Below are positions 38,069 through 46,538 of a stretch of 64,000 bases of DNA, in pieces. Source of the stretch: UBA1181 sp045600225 (GTDB taxonomy: Bacteria > Bacteroidota > Bacteroidia > Bacteroidales > Paludibacteraceae); NCBI GenBank assembly GCA_045600225.1, contig JAZRXL010000004.1, positions 1 through 64,000 on the forward strand, written 5' to 3'. Under the pieces are notes generated by a model. It ran no database searches, was not told the origin of the DNA, and saw only the letters and a program-made list of their open reading frames with translations. Both the position numbers and the translations under genes were made by a program. Every line of letters starts with the position of its first letter. The first letter of the stretch is position 1.

Positions 38069-39250
38069 CTAAATCTCAACTTTTAGTGCATTGTACATTT
38101 TGTTGACTTTCTCTTTCGCTTCATCAACAGAAGCACCTCTTGCTAACAATACTGCCATTCTTCTGTGGTCACGTACGTCTGGTTTCCCAAATATGCGGAT
38201 TTGAGTGTCAGGCATTGCAAGTACCTCTTCCAAATTTGCAAATGACACATTGTCACTGTCTCCACGAACTACAACTGCTTTTGATGCAGAAGGTCCGTGA
38301 AATGCAATGTTCGGAATAGGTAATCCCAATATTGCTCTTACGTGCAATGCAAATTCGGATAAATCTTGCGAAATCATTGTAACCATACCTGTGTCGTGAG
38401 GACGAGGTGATACTTCACTGAAAATAACATCGTCGCCTTTGATGAACATCTCAACGCCAAAGATTCCTCTTCCACCAAGTGCATCGGTAACTTTTTTCGC
38501 AATATCTTGTGCCTTTCCCAAAGCGGTTGTGCTCATTGGTTGAGGCTGCCAAGATTCTTGGTAGTCTCCATCTTTTTGCCAGTGTCCGATTGGATTTAGG
38601 AAACTAGTTCCGTCTTTGTGGCGTACTGTCATCAGTGTGATTTCATAATCGAAATCTACAAAACCTTCAACAATGACTTTGCATGCACCAACGCGACCGC
38701 CCTCTTGGGAAATCTTCCAAGAGTTGTCAATGTCGGCTTCTGATTTCACTACGCTCTGTCCATGACCAGAAGAACTCATGATTGGTTTCACTACGCAAGG
38801 AATTCCTATTGCCTTCACCGCCTCTTTGTATTCTTCGTATGTGGAGGCGAAACGGTAAGGAGAGGTTTTCACACCTAACTCCTCTGCTGCCAATCTTCTG
38901 ATACCTTCACGGTTCATGGTTAGGTATGTAGCATTAGCTGTAGGAATGACATTGTACCCTCCTTTCTCTAGGTCAACAAGGGTGGAAGTGGCGATTGCTT
39001 CTATTTCTGGAATAATGTAGTCGGGTTTCTCTTCGTTGATGATCTTACGAAGTTTCTCTCCGTCTAACATTGACAATACATATGATTTGTGTGCTACCTG
39101 CATTGCTGGTGCGTTTTCGTATTTGTCTAATGCGACAACTTCGATGCCAAGTCGTTGTAGCTCGATGGCAACCTCTTTCCCTAATTCTCCAGAACCGCAT
39201 AAAAGGGCTTTCTTCCCTCCTTGTTTGAATACTGTGCCAAATTTTGTCAT
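38069..39250 (-). CDS. purT: Formate-dependent phosphoribosylglycinamide formyltransferase
   Basis: A 393-residue ATP-grasp enzyme that adds formate to GAR in the third step of purine synthesis, using ATP instead of formyl-tetrahydrofolate. Visible are the N-terminal LLCGSGELGKEVAIELQRLG nucleotide-like fold, VVKPIMSSSGHGQSVV of the ATP-grasp loop, the metal-binding FIKGDDVIFSEVSPRPHDTGMVTM, and the C-terminal RRMAVLLARGASVDEA. Length equals the family norm. It is the first gene of the five-gene operon, preceded by a GAGG Shine-Dalgarno-like sequence and a TATTTTTG promoter box at 39303-39310. Confidence 0.97.
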   Translation of the reverse strand: MTKFGTVFKQGGKKALLCGSGELGKEVAIELQRLGIEVVALDKYENAPAMQVAHKSYVLSMLDGEKLRKIINEEKPDYIIPEIEAIATSTLVDLEKGGYNVIPTANATYLTMNREGIRRLAAEELGVKTSPYRFASTYEEYKEAVKAIGIPCVVKPIMSSSGHGQSVVKSEADIDNSWKISQEGGRVGACKVIVEGFVDFDYEITLMTVRHKDGTSFLNPIGHWQKDGDYQESWQPQPMSTTALGKAQDIAKKVTDALGGRGIFGVEMFIKGDDVIFSEVSPRPHDTGMVTMISQDLSEFALHVRAILGLPIPNIAFHGPSASKAVVVRGDSDNVSFANLEEVLAMPDTQIRIFGKPDVRDHRRMAVLLARGASVDEAKEKVNKMYNALKVEI

Positions 39251-39302
39251 ATCCTCTTTGTCGTTATATTCTACATTGTTTGTTTGTAAATTCTCTAGTT
39301 CC

Positions 39303-39310
39303 CAAAAATA
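39303..39310 (-). promoter_or_regulatory. Probable promoter of the purT-lysC-lysA operon (-7 box)
   Basis: The minus strand reads TATTTTTG, matching TAnnTTTG, 52 nt upstream of the purT ATG. About 19 nt further upstream TTATG (39334-39330) resembles the TTTG -33 box with one mismatch. Confidence 0.5.
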
Positions 39311-39358
39311 AAAATTTGTTTTCTCTTTTCATAAAAAATAGACTGGGAATTATTGACA

Positions 39359-41158
39359 TTATTCATCGGATAAAGTCACCAATAGATCTCTGTATGAATT
39401 GAATATTTTAGATTTGGAAACGTAACCTACATATTTTTCTTTTTCGTCGTAAACGGGAAGGTTCCACGCTTTCGTTTTTTCGAACTGATACATTACCTTC
39501 TCCATAGAGTCGTTTAGAGAGACGAATGCAGGAGGCGATACCATCAGGTCAGATACTTTGAAACGGTCGTAAAGTTCTGGACGGAACATGATGTTTCGAA
39601 TCTCGTCCAAACTGATAACTCCAATCATTCTTCTTCTGGAATCGAGTACGGGAAATATGTTTCTGTTCGATTTGGCTACTACTTTGATGATGTCACCTAG
39701 GTGCATGTTGGGTCGCAAGGTTTGCAAATCGGTTTCGATAACATTCTCGGTCTTCAATAGCGTTAGAATGTTCTTGTCTGTATTGTGTGTCAACAACTCT
39801 CCCTTCTTTGCCAAACGCATAGCGTACAAACTATGTGGCTCGAAAGCCAAAATGGTGATATAGGAAATGGTTGATGTGACGATCAATCCCAAGAATAGTC
39901 CGTATCCTCCCGTCAGTTCTGCGATGAGGAAGGCACCTGTCAAAGGTGCGTGCATAACGCCAGCCATAACGCCAGCCATGCCTGCCAAAGCATAGTTTTT
40001 CTCTATAAGGTCAAACCCAAAGGCTTGAAAGTGATTCAGCACGAAAGCCATAAAGTAACCTGTAAGACAACCCATATACAAACTTGGTGCGAAGATACCT
40101 CCTGTTCCTCCACTTCCATTTGTGGCTGCAGATGCGAAGATTTTAAAGAACATAATCAACACCATAAACAGAGACATCATCGCAAAATTGTTTCTGAAAT
40201 TGTAGAAGACGCTGTTTTGTGTGATGGCTTGCACATCTCCATTCAGCAAGTAGGTGATGGTGTCGTATCCTTCTCCATATAGCGGTGGAATAAAGAAAAT
40301 AAGTATGCTAAGCATGATTCCACCAACGATGAGTTTTGCTTTGGGATCTTTTATGTCCCTGAAAAACTCCTCCAGTTTATTCATTCCTCTCGTAAAGTAG
40401 AGGGATACGAATCCGCAGATTAATCCTAACAGAATGTAGAATGGGATTTTTTCCATCCTTAGGGGTCCGTTGAGGGTGAAATCGAACATGAAGTCGGATC
40501 CAGAGAAGAAATATGTGAACGCACAAGCGGTAGATGCGGAGATAAGCAATGGGACAATTGATGCCATCGTCAAATCGAGCATTAAAACCTCCAATGTGAA
40601 AACGACTCCTGCAATAGGTGCTTTAAAGATTCCTGCGACAGCTCCTGCTGCACCACATCCCACCAGAAGCATCAGATTCTTCTGTTCCATGCGGAAAAGG
40701 TGTCCCAAGTTCGATCCAATAGCGGAGCCTGTAAGTACGATAGGGGCCTCGGCTCCTACCGATCCTCCAAATCCAATGGTAAGTGAGCTGGCAATGATAG
40801 AGGACCACATATTATGCTTCTTTATCCTAGCTTTCTTTTGAGAAATGGCAAACATGATTTTAGTGACTCCGTGACTGATGTCGTCCTTGACGAAGTGTCT
40901 TACATAAAAGCTGGCAAGAGCTACGCCCATGATAGGGGTAGCCAAATATAGAAAGTTCAAATCACCCTCGGCGAAGTGGCTGTTGACTAATTCGTGCAGA
41001 AAGTCAATGAGAGCCTTTAAAACGAAAGCAGCGATAGCACAGAACAAACCCACTAAGAAACTGAGTATCATTACGAAATGCTTCTCGCTTATTTTCTTTT
41101 CCTTCCATAGGAGAAATTTGAAGAAAAGCGCTTGTATTTTGTTGAAATATTCTTCCAT
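39359..41158 (-). CDS. CLC family chloride channel or H+/Cl- exchanger with CBS domains
   Basis: A 599-residue membrane protein. A CLC core of about ten or more hydrophobic segments (about 20-450) carries GFGGSVGAEAPIVLTGSAIG, corresponding to the GREGP filter segment with the gating Glu kept, and GSGGTGGIFAPSLYMG, corresponding to GxFxP. The C-terminal region (about 470-599) holds two CBS motifs (MHLGDIIKVVAKSNRNIFPVLD and MEKVMYQFEKTKAWNLPVYD) likely to bind adenine nucleotides. The gating Glu suggests an exchanger, but channel versus exchanger cannot be decided. It is divergent from recJ across 191 bp and 108 bp upstream of purT. Confidence 0.93.
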   Translation of the reverse strand: MEEYFNKIQALFFKFLLWKEKKISEKHFVMILSFLVGLFCAIAAFVLKALIDFLHELVNSHFAEGDLNFLYLATPIMGVALASFYVRHFVKDDISHGVTKIMFAISQKKARIKKHNMWSSIIASSLTIGFGGSVGAEAPIVLTGSAIGSNLGHLFRMEQKNLMLLVGCGAAGAVAGIFKAPIAGVVFTLEVLMLDLTMASIVPLLISASTACAFTYFFSGSDFMFDFTLNGPLRMEKIPFYILLGLICGFVSLYFTRGMNKLEEFFRDIKDPKAKLIVGGIMLSILIFFIPPLYGEGYDTITYLLNGDVQAITQNSVFYNFRNNFAMMSLFMVLIMFFKIFASAATNGSGGTGGIFAPSLYMGCLTGYFMAFVLNHFQAFGFDLIEKNYALAGMAGVMAGVMHAPLTGAFLIAELTGGYGLFLGLIVTSTISYITILAFEPHSLYAMRLAKKGELLTHNTDKNILTLLKTENVIETDLQTLRPNMHLGDIIKVVAKSNRNIFPVLDSRRRMIGVISLDEIRNIMFRPELYDRFKVSDLMVSPPAFVSLNDSMEKVMYQFEKTKAWNLPVYDEKEKYVGYVSKSKIFNSYRDLLVTLSDE

Positions 41159-41349
41159 CTTTTTCTGCTATATTCATTCAAATACGAAAGTGCGAATTTA
41201 CAATAAAAATATTTTATAAGGGTGCATTTTAATTTTTTTTTGCTTTTTGTTATAAGCGTAATTTTAATTTTTGTATCTTTACAAGTTGCAAGTGTTTTGC
41301 GGTGTTGTAAACACTTCTTGATAGGAAAAAAATAAATAAAGAATATATA

Positions 41350-43074
41350 ATGGTTAATAGATGGAATTATGTTCCTCTAACGGCCGAACAAGAAGAGCAG
41401 AAGAGAAAACTATCCGAGGATTTGGGTATTAGTCCTATTTTGTGCCAATTGTTAGTCCAAAGAGGAATAAAGGATTTTGAACAAGCAAAAAGTTTTTTCC
41501 GTCCCCAATTGACCGACCTTCATGATCCATTCTTAATGAATGACATGCAGAAAGCGGTAGACCGTCTTAACCAAGCTCTTCGTGATAAGAAGCAGAAAAT
41601 ATTGGTCTATGGGGACTATGATGTGGATGGTATAACAGCGGTTGCGTTGGTATACAAGTTTTTAACAAATAACTACGCGAATGTAGATTTTTACATTCCG
41701 GATCGTTATACGGAAGGTTATGGAATCTCCATAAAGGGTATTGATTATGCTGTGGAGAACAACATAAACCTTGTCATTGCTTTGGACTGCGGAATCAAAG
41801 CCGTTGAAAAAGTGGCGTATGCGAAAGAGAAGGGTGTGGATTTCATTATTTGTGATCACCACACTCCAGAGGATGTGTTGCCAGATGCAGTGGCGGTGTT
41901 GGACCCTAAAAGATTGGATTCTACATATCCTGATTCCAATTTATCGGGATGTGGTGTCGGTTTCAAATTGATGCAGGCATTTGCTATGAGTAATGGTATT
42001 GATTTCAAAAATCTGATACCTTTGTTTGATCTTTTGGCCGTAAGTATTGCTTCTGACATTGTTCCGATAAATGGCGAAAATAGAATATTGTCCTACTACG
42101 GATTGAAACAATTGAACTCTAATCCAAGTCTTGGAATGAAGAGTATCATTGATGTTTGTGGATTGACGGGAAAGGAGATCACAATCAGTGATATTGTTTT
42201 CAAAATTGGTCCTAGATTAAATGCTTCTGGTCGTTTGCAATCGGCAACAGAGGCAGTGGAACTATTGATATCCAAGGATTTGGCAAAGGCTAAAGAGAAA
42301 AGTAATTGCATTGACCAATGCAACAAGGAACGCAAAGACTTGGATAAGAGCACAACGGATGAGGCTAATCGAGAGTTGGAATCTGTCGAGGGCGTTGAAA
42401 ATAATGCTTCTATTGTAATATACAATCCAACTTGGCACAAGGGTGTTATCGGTATTGTGGCATCAAGGTTGACAGAGAAATATTATAAACCTACCATTGT
42501 CCTGACTCGTTCCAATGGCTTCGCTACTGGTTCCGGAAGATCCGTGCAAGGTTTTGATGTGTATAAGGCAATAGAGTCTTGTCGAGATTTGTTGGAGAAC
42601 TTCGGAGGGCATACTTATGCTGTCGGCTTGACCATGAAAGAGGAAAATGTTGAGGAGTTTCAACGCAGATTCGAGAAATATGTTTCTGAAAACATCTCGC
42701 AAGAGCAATGCTTGCCTCAGATTGACATTGATGCGTATATCGATTTTAAAGAGATTACACCTAAATTTTTCCGATTGTTGAAGGAGTTTAATCCATTCGG
42801 TCCGGAGAATATGAAGCCTGTGTTTGTGACCCGTCGTACATTCGATTATGGTACGAGCCGTTTGGTCGGTAAGGAGCAGGAGCATCTGAAGTTGGAATTG
42901 ATCGATTCTAAATCAGAATGTATTATGAATGGAATAGCTTTCGGACAATCTGAATTCAATGATTACATTAAAGCTTTAAACCCAGTTGATATTTGTTATA
43001 CGATTGAGGAGAATACTTTCAACGGAAATACAACTATTCAATTGATGATTAAAGATATTAAGAAGAGTGAATGA
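41350..43074 (+). CDS. recJ: Single-stranded-DNA-specific exonuclease RecJ
   Basis: A 574-residue DHH-superfamily 5'-3' exonuclease used in recombination and repair. Motifs: YGDYDVDGITAVAL (motif I), the DHHTPEDVLPDAVAVLDP motif, SGCGVGFKLMQA, and a DHHA1 domain with ATGSGRSVQGFDVYKAI and NFGGHTYAVGLTM. A C-terminal OB-like region follows. The stop overlaps the recQ start by 4 bp, so the two repair genes are translationally coupled; RecJ resects strands opened by RecQ. A TATCTTTA box at 41274-41281 may be the promoter, but its -33 spacing is not ideal. Confidence 0.96.
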   Translation: MVNRWNYVPLTAEQEEQKRKLSEDLGISPILCQLLVQRGIKDFEQAKSFFRPQLTDLHDPFLMNDMQKAVDRLNQALRDKKQKILVYGDYDVDGITAVALVYKFLTNNYANVDFYIPDRYTEGYGISIKGIDYAVENNINLVIALDCGIKAVEKVAYAKEKGVDFIICDHHTPEDVLPDAVAVLDPKRLDSTYPDSNLSGCGVGFKLMQAFAMSNGIDFKNLIPLFDLLAVSIASDIVPINGENRILSYYGLKQLNSNPSLGMKSIIDVCGLTGKEITISDIVFKIGPRLNASGRLQSATEAVELLISKDLAKAKEKSNCIDQCNKERKDLDKSTTDEANRELESVEGVENNASIVIYNPTWHKGVIGIVASRLTEKYYKPTIVLTRSNGFATGSGRSVQGFDVYKAIESCRDLLENFGGHTYAVGLTMKEENVEEFQRRFEKYVSENISQEQCLPQIDIDAYIDFKEITPKFFRLLKEFNPFGPENMKPVFVTRRTFDYGTSRLVGKEQEHLKLELIDSKSECIMNGIAFGQSEFNDYIKALNPVDICYTIEENTFNGNTTIQLMIKDIKKSE

Positions 43075-44996
43075 CAGATAGAGAGAAATATCGTTCTGTT
43101 TTAAAAAAATATTGGGGGTACGATTCTTTTAGGCCTTTGCAGGAAGATATAGTCGATGCTGCATATAAAGGTTCTGATGTATTAGGATTGATGCCTACCG
43201 GTGGAGGAAAAAGTATTACCTTTCAAGTGCCCGCCTTATGTAAGGAGGGCACTTGTTTGGTTGTAACCCCTCTTATTGCGTTGATGAAAGATCAAGTTGA
43301 CAATCTGAGGAATAAGGGAGTGCGTGCGATGACTGTCTACTCGGGTATGTCCCACAATGAAATCCTCCAAGCCTATGACAATTGCATTTTAGGTGATTAT
43401 AAGTTTCTTTACATCTCTCCAGAACGCCTGTCTACCGAGTTGTTCTTAGATAAGGTGAGGAGAATGAATGTATCACTTCTTGTTGTGGATGAGTCTCATT
43501 GCATCTCTCAATGGGGATATGATTTTAGACCTCAGTACCTTAAAATCGCGGAAATTCGAGACGTTTTGCCTGATGATGTGGCGGTAATAGCATTGACTGC
43601 GACTGCGACTCCAGATGTGGTTGAGGATATACAAAACCAGTTGAGGTTCCGAAAGCATTTGGTTTATAAAAAGAGCTTTGCTCGTAAGAATATCGCATAT
43701 GTGGTAAGGAAGACTGATGATAAGATGGGTCAGATGCTTCATATACTGAACTCTGTTCCAGGTACTTCTATTGTATATGTGCGTAACCGTAAGAAGACCA
43801 AGGAGGTTGCGGATCTGCTCCGCAATGAGGGTTTTACTGCAGATCATTTTCATGCTGGACTTTCTCAGGAATCAAAAGATAAAAAACAAGAGGATTGGAA
43901 AAAAGGTGAGTGTAGGGTAATAGTGGCAACCAATGCATTTGGTATGGGTATCGATAAACCGGATGTCCGAACGGTTATCCATTTGGATATTCCTGATACA
44001 TTGGAAGCATATTTTCAAGAGGCTGGTCGTGCCGGTAGGGACGAAAAGAAGGCCTATGCCATTCTTTTGTATAACAAGTCAGATATTACAAAATTAAAGA
44101 AGAGGGTTGCTGACAGTTTCCCAGACAGGGACTTTATAATTAGTGTGTATCATAAATTGGCATGCTACTATGAGATTGGAATTGATGAAGGAGCTGGTTT
44201 TATGCACGATTTTAATTTGGCAGATTTCTGTTCCGTTTTCAAGCTTCCTGTTATGCAGGCGTTTAGTGCGTTGAAGATCTTACAACAGGCTGGTTATATT
44301 GAATTGACGGATGAACTGAACCAGTCTTCGCGACTGATGTTTGAGATGACAAAGGAAGAGTTGTATCGACAAAATTTAGATTTTGATCCTTTGTTGGATG
44401 ACATTATCAAGATGCTATTGCGCACCTACACGGGTTTGTTCTCTGAATATTCAATGATAGATGAAAATCTATTAGCCAACAGATTGGATATAAGTCGTGA
44501 TGAACTTTATCAGAGACTTGTCCTTCTTTCTAAATTGGGTGTTGTTAGTTATGTGCCAGGGAAAAAGTCTCCATACATTATTTTTACAACTCGACGGGTA
44601 GATGATAAATATGTAAAGATAGGCCGGGATGTTTATGAAACACGATTGGAACGTTTCCAAGAACGTATCCAGAAGGTGATTGCCTATGTACAGGATGAGG
44701 ATCATTGCCGAAGCAGAATGCTCTTGCAGTATTTTGGAGAGAGCACTTCTGAACCTTGTGGCGTGTGCGATTATTGTTTGGCTAAGCATGATACGGGAGT
44801 AACTAACAGGGAGTTTGAAAAGGTGAAAGGAGAGGTAATCGAGATAATTAAATCTAAGAAGGTAATGTTGAAAGAGTTGCCTGCCATGCTTTCGTGTGAG
44901 GAGTCTCATGCTGTTGAAATCCTTCGTTTCTTGCAAGATGAGGGTGTGATAAAATTAGAAGAAGACGGCTTTTGGAGTAGTGCGGAAAATTGTTAA
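43071..44996 (+). CDS. recQ: ATP-dependent DNA helicase RecQ
   Basis: A 641-residue superfamily 2 helicase (3'-5'). In order: motif 0 YDSFRPLQEDIV, Walker A LMPTGGGKSITFQVPA, DESHCISQWGYDFRP (DExH), TATATPDVVEDI, the AFGMGIDKPDVRTVIH and QEAGRAGRDEKKA motifs, then a winged-helix region. The RQC zinc-binding Cys residues normally come from C-x~20-C-x2-C-x2-C; here CRSRMLLQYFGES...PCGVCDYC fits. The C-terminus carries a short winged-helix-like segment and no clear HRDC domain. It is coupled to recJ by a 4-bp overlap. Confidence 0.96.
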   Translation: MTDREKYRSVLKKYWGYDSFRPLQEDIVDAAYKGSDVLGLMPTGGGKSITFQVPALCKEGTCLVVTPLIALMKDQVDNLRNKGVRAMTVYSGMSHNEILQAYDNCILGDYKFLYISPERLSTELFLDKVRRMNVSLLVVDESHCISQWGYDFRPQYLKIAEIRDVLPDDVAVIALTATATPDVVEDIQNQLRFRKHLVYKKSFARKNIAYVVRKTDDKMGQMLHILNSVPGTSIVYVRNRKKTKEVADLLRNEGFTADHFHAGLSQESKDKKQEDWKKGECRVIVATNAFGMGIDKPDVRTVIHLDIPDTLEAYFQEAGRAGRDEKKAYAILLYNKSDITKLKKRVADSFPDRDFIISVYHKLACYYEIGIDEGAGFMHDFNLADFCSVFKLPVMQAFSALKILQQAGYIELTDELNQSSRLMFEMTKEELYRQNLDFDPLLDDIIKMLLRTYTGLFSEYSMIDENLLANRLDISRDELYQRLVLLSKLGVVSYVPGKKSPYIIFTTRRVDDKYVKIGRDVYETRLERFQERIQKVIAYVQDEDHCRSRMLLQYFGESTSEPCGVCDYCLAKHDTGVTNREFEKVKGEVIEIIKSKKVMLKELPAMLSCEESHAVEILRFLQDEGVIKLEEDGFWSSAENC

Positions 44997-45039
44997 TAAA
45001 ATGTTGAAAAGAGTGTTTGTAAGTGTTGTTTGACATCTC

Positions 45040-45070
45040 TTTGTAATGCTCAGCTTTTAGTTTAAATTTG
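45040..45070 (+). promoter_or_regulatory. Bacteroidota-type promoter of the HU/SPOR gene
   Basis: TTTG (45040-45043), a 19-nt spacer and TAAATTTG (45063-45070) match the -33/-7 consensus. Transcription would begin near 45077. This supports the ATG at 45116 as the start and argues against the in-frame TTG at 45068, which lies inside the -7 box. Confidence 0.7.
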
Positions 45071-45115
45071 CTGAAATATTTTCGAGAAGAATTTGATATA
45101 AATAAAAAAGAGGTA

Positions 45116-46027
45116 ATGCAAGAACTTTTTGAACTTATATATGGCTTGTTGGGTAAGCATACGTGTGTGATTATCCCCAATTTTGGTGGTTTCGTCGTGA
45201 ATGAGAAAGGGGCTACGCGATGCGAGGAGAATGATAGTTTCTTGCCTCCTATGAAGGAGATCATTTTCAATCAACTATTGGTTCATAATGATGGATTGTT
45301 GGTACAGGAATTGATGAAGAGAAGAGGTGTTTCATTCGAAGAGGCTGAGAGTTTGATATCCTCTTGGGTGAAAGGTCTAAAGGAGCAGCTGCAATCTCGT
45401 CAAATGGTTGAAGTCTCAGATTGGGGAACATTCTCTATTCAATCGAATACGCTTGTGTTTGTTCAAAAGAAGTTCTTTTTAACAGATGAAGATTCTTTTG
45501 GTTTAGGTGAATTTTATTTCCCTAAATTGACTATTGATTCTTTCCAGGAAGAAAAGAGTTTAGAACACAAGGAGAACACTACCTCAATACGTCCATTCTT
45601 GATTGGAACAGTGGCTGCTGTAGCTTGCTTGATGATGTTCCATCCTCTTCAAACTGAGATGAACTCGGATGCGTTTTTGCACCAATCATCATTAATGATG
45701 GCCAATCTACGCACTGAGGTCGTTAATAAAGATAAAACCATTGATGTTTTGCAAACTGAGTTGGATTCTTACAAAAAAGCTCCTGTTGGTTTCTATTTGA
45801 TTTTGGGCGATTTCGATTCAGAAAGTAAGGCACGTCAATTCGTAATGGATAACGATTTAGAATCTGTTGAGTCGTTGCAAATCATCTCTATTGATCAAAG
45901 GTCTTATGTCTCTGTGGCATCTTCTATGACTAAAGAAGATTTGCTAGATCAAAAGGAGAATATGGATATTCAGTCGTTCGATAAGGATAAGACATACATT
46001 TTGTCTGTCGCAAAAATGGGAAATTAA
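45116..46027 (+). CDS. HU-like and SPOR domain membrane protein
   Basis: A protein of 303 residues. The N-terminal half (about 1-130) fits the two HU-CCDC81-type domains found in Bacteroidota: 'LFELIYGLLGKHTCVIIPNFGGFVVNEKGA' followed by 'EIIFNQLLVHNDGLLVQELMKRRGVSFEEAE' and 'LQSRQMVEVSDWGTFS'. A single membrane helix near residue 163-182 (PFLIGTVAAVACLMMF) precedes a short coiled coil and a C-terminal SPOR-like domain (VGFYLILGDFDSESKARQFV). Similar proteins are thought to link the envelope or division site with DNA or peptidoglycan, but the role is not established. It probably forms an operon with the next gene, 1 bp away. Confidence 0.85.
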   Translation: MQELFELIYGLLGKHTCVIIPNFGGFVVNEKGATRCEENDSFLPPMKEIIFNQLLVHNDGLLVQELMKRRGVSFEEAESLISSWVKGLKEQLQSRQMVEVSDWGTFSIQSNTLVFVQKKFFLTDEDSFGLGEFYFPKLTIDSFQEEKSLEHKENTTSIRPFLIGTVAAVACLMMFHPLQTEMNSDAFLHQSSLMMANLRTEVVNKDKTIDVLQTELDSYKKAPVGFYLILGDFDSESKARQFVMDNDLESVESLQIISIDQRSYVSVASSMTKEDLLDQKENMDIQSFDKDKTYILSVAKMGN

Positions 46028-46028
46028 A

Positions 46029-46529
46029 ATGGTTAAGGTTTTAGATACGGATTTGCAAAAGGCTGCACAGACTGGTATTGATGAGTTTATTGCAGTGTTT
46101 ACAGATGCATATTGGAAAGAGATAGGAGGTGAAATGACGGCAGAATCTATGTCGAAATTGAATGGACATCAAAACGCCTTGTTGGCTTATTCTATTTTTC
46201 GCAATGAGATGAATGATGGAGGTTTTGTCCAAATGATCCAGAATGGATATGGCGGATACTTCTTTGATAATCCATTTGCAAAAGCAATGCGTCTCTTCGG
46301 GGCAAAACCGTTGTCTAAGTTGGTATATGCAGCCAAGAAAATCTACGATGAAAATAAAAAAGAGTTAGAAAAAGAGACTACTGATGAGGAGTTCCTTTCT
46401 ATGTATGTCGATTTTGAAGAGTTCGATGATTTGGAAGAAGAATTCTTTATGATGGAAGAGGAAACAACTTCTGCCATTGCTCATTTCGTGGATGAGAATA
46501 TCGAATTGTTTGCTGAAATAGTGAAGTAG
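46029..46529 (+). CDS. DMP19-like (DUF4375) protein
   Basis: A 166-residue acidic cytoplasmic protein. The central 'LNGHQNALLAYSIFRNEMNDGGFVQMIQNGYGGYFFDNPFAKAMRLFG' block matches the DMP19/DUF4375 family (N-E-x-x-x-GGF-x-Q). The Neisseria DMP19 is reported as a DNA mimic that binds a repressor; whether other members do the same is unknown. The very acidic C-terminus (EEFDDLEEEFFMMEEE) fits such a mimic but is only suggestive. It follows the HU/SPOR gene by 1 bp. The gene ends 9 bp from the convergent gene at 46539, with no terminator visible in the gap. Confidence 0.75.
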   Translation: MVKVLDTDLQKAAQTGIDEFIAVFTDAYWKEIGGEMTAESMSKLNGHQNALLAYSIFRNEMNDGGFVQMIQNGYGGYFFDNPFAKAMRLFGAKPLSKLVYAAKKIYDENKKELEKETTDEEFLSMYVDFEEFDDLEEEFFMMEEETTSAIAHFVDENIELFAEIVK

Positions 46530-46538
46530 TTCTTATTG

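Noticed and set aside
44472..45270. Long minus-strand frames opposite recQ and the HU/SPOR gene
   Set aside because: They overlap well-supported plus-strand genes and look non-protein-like.
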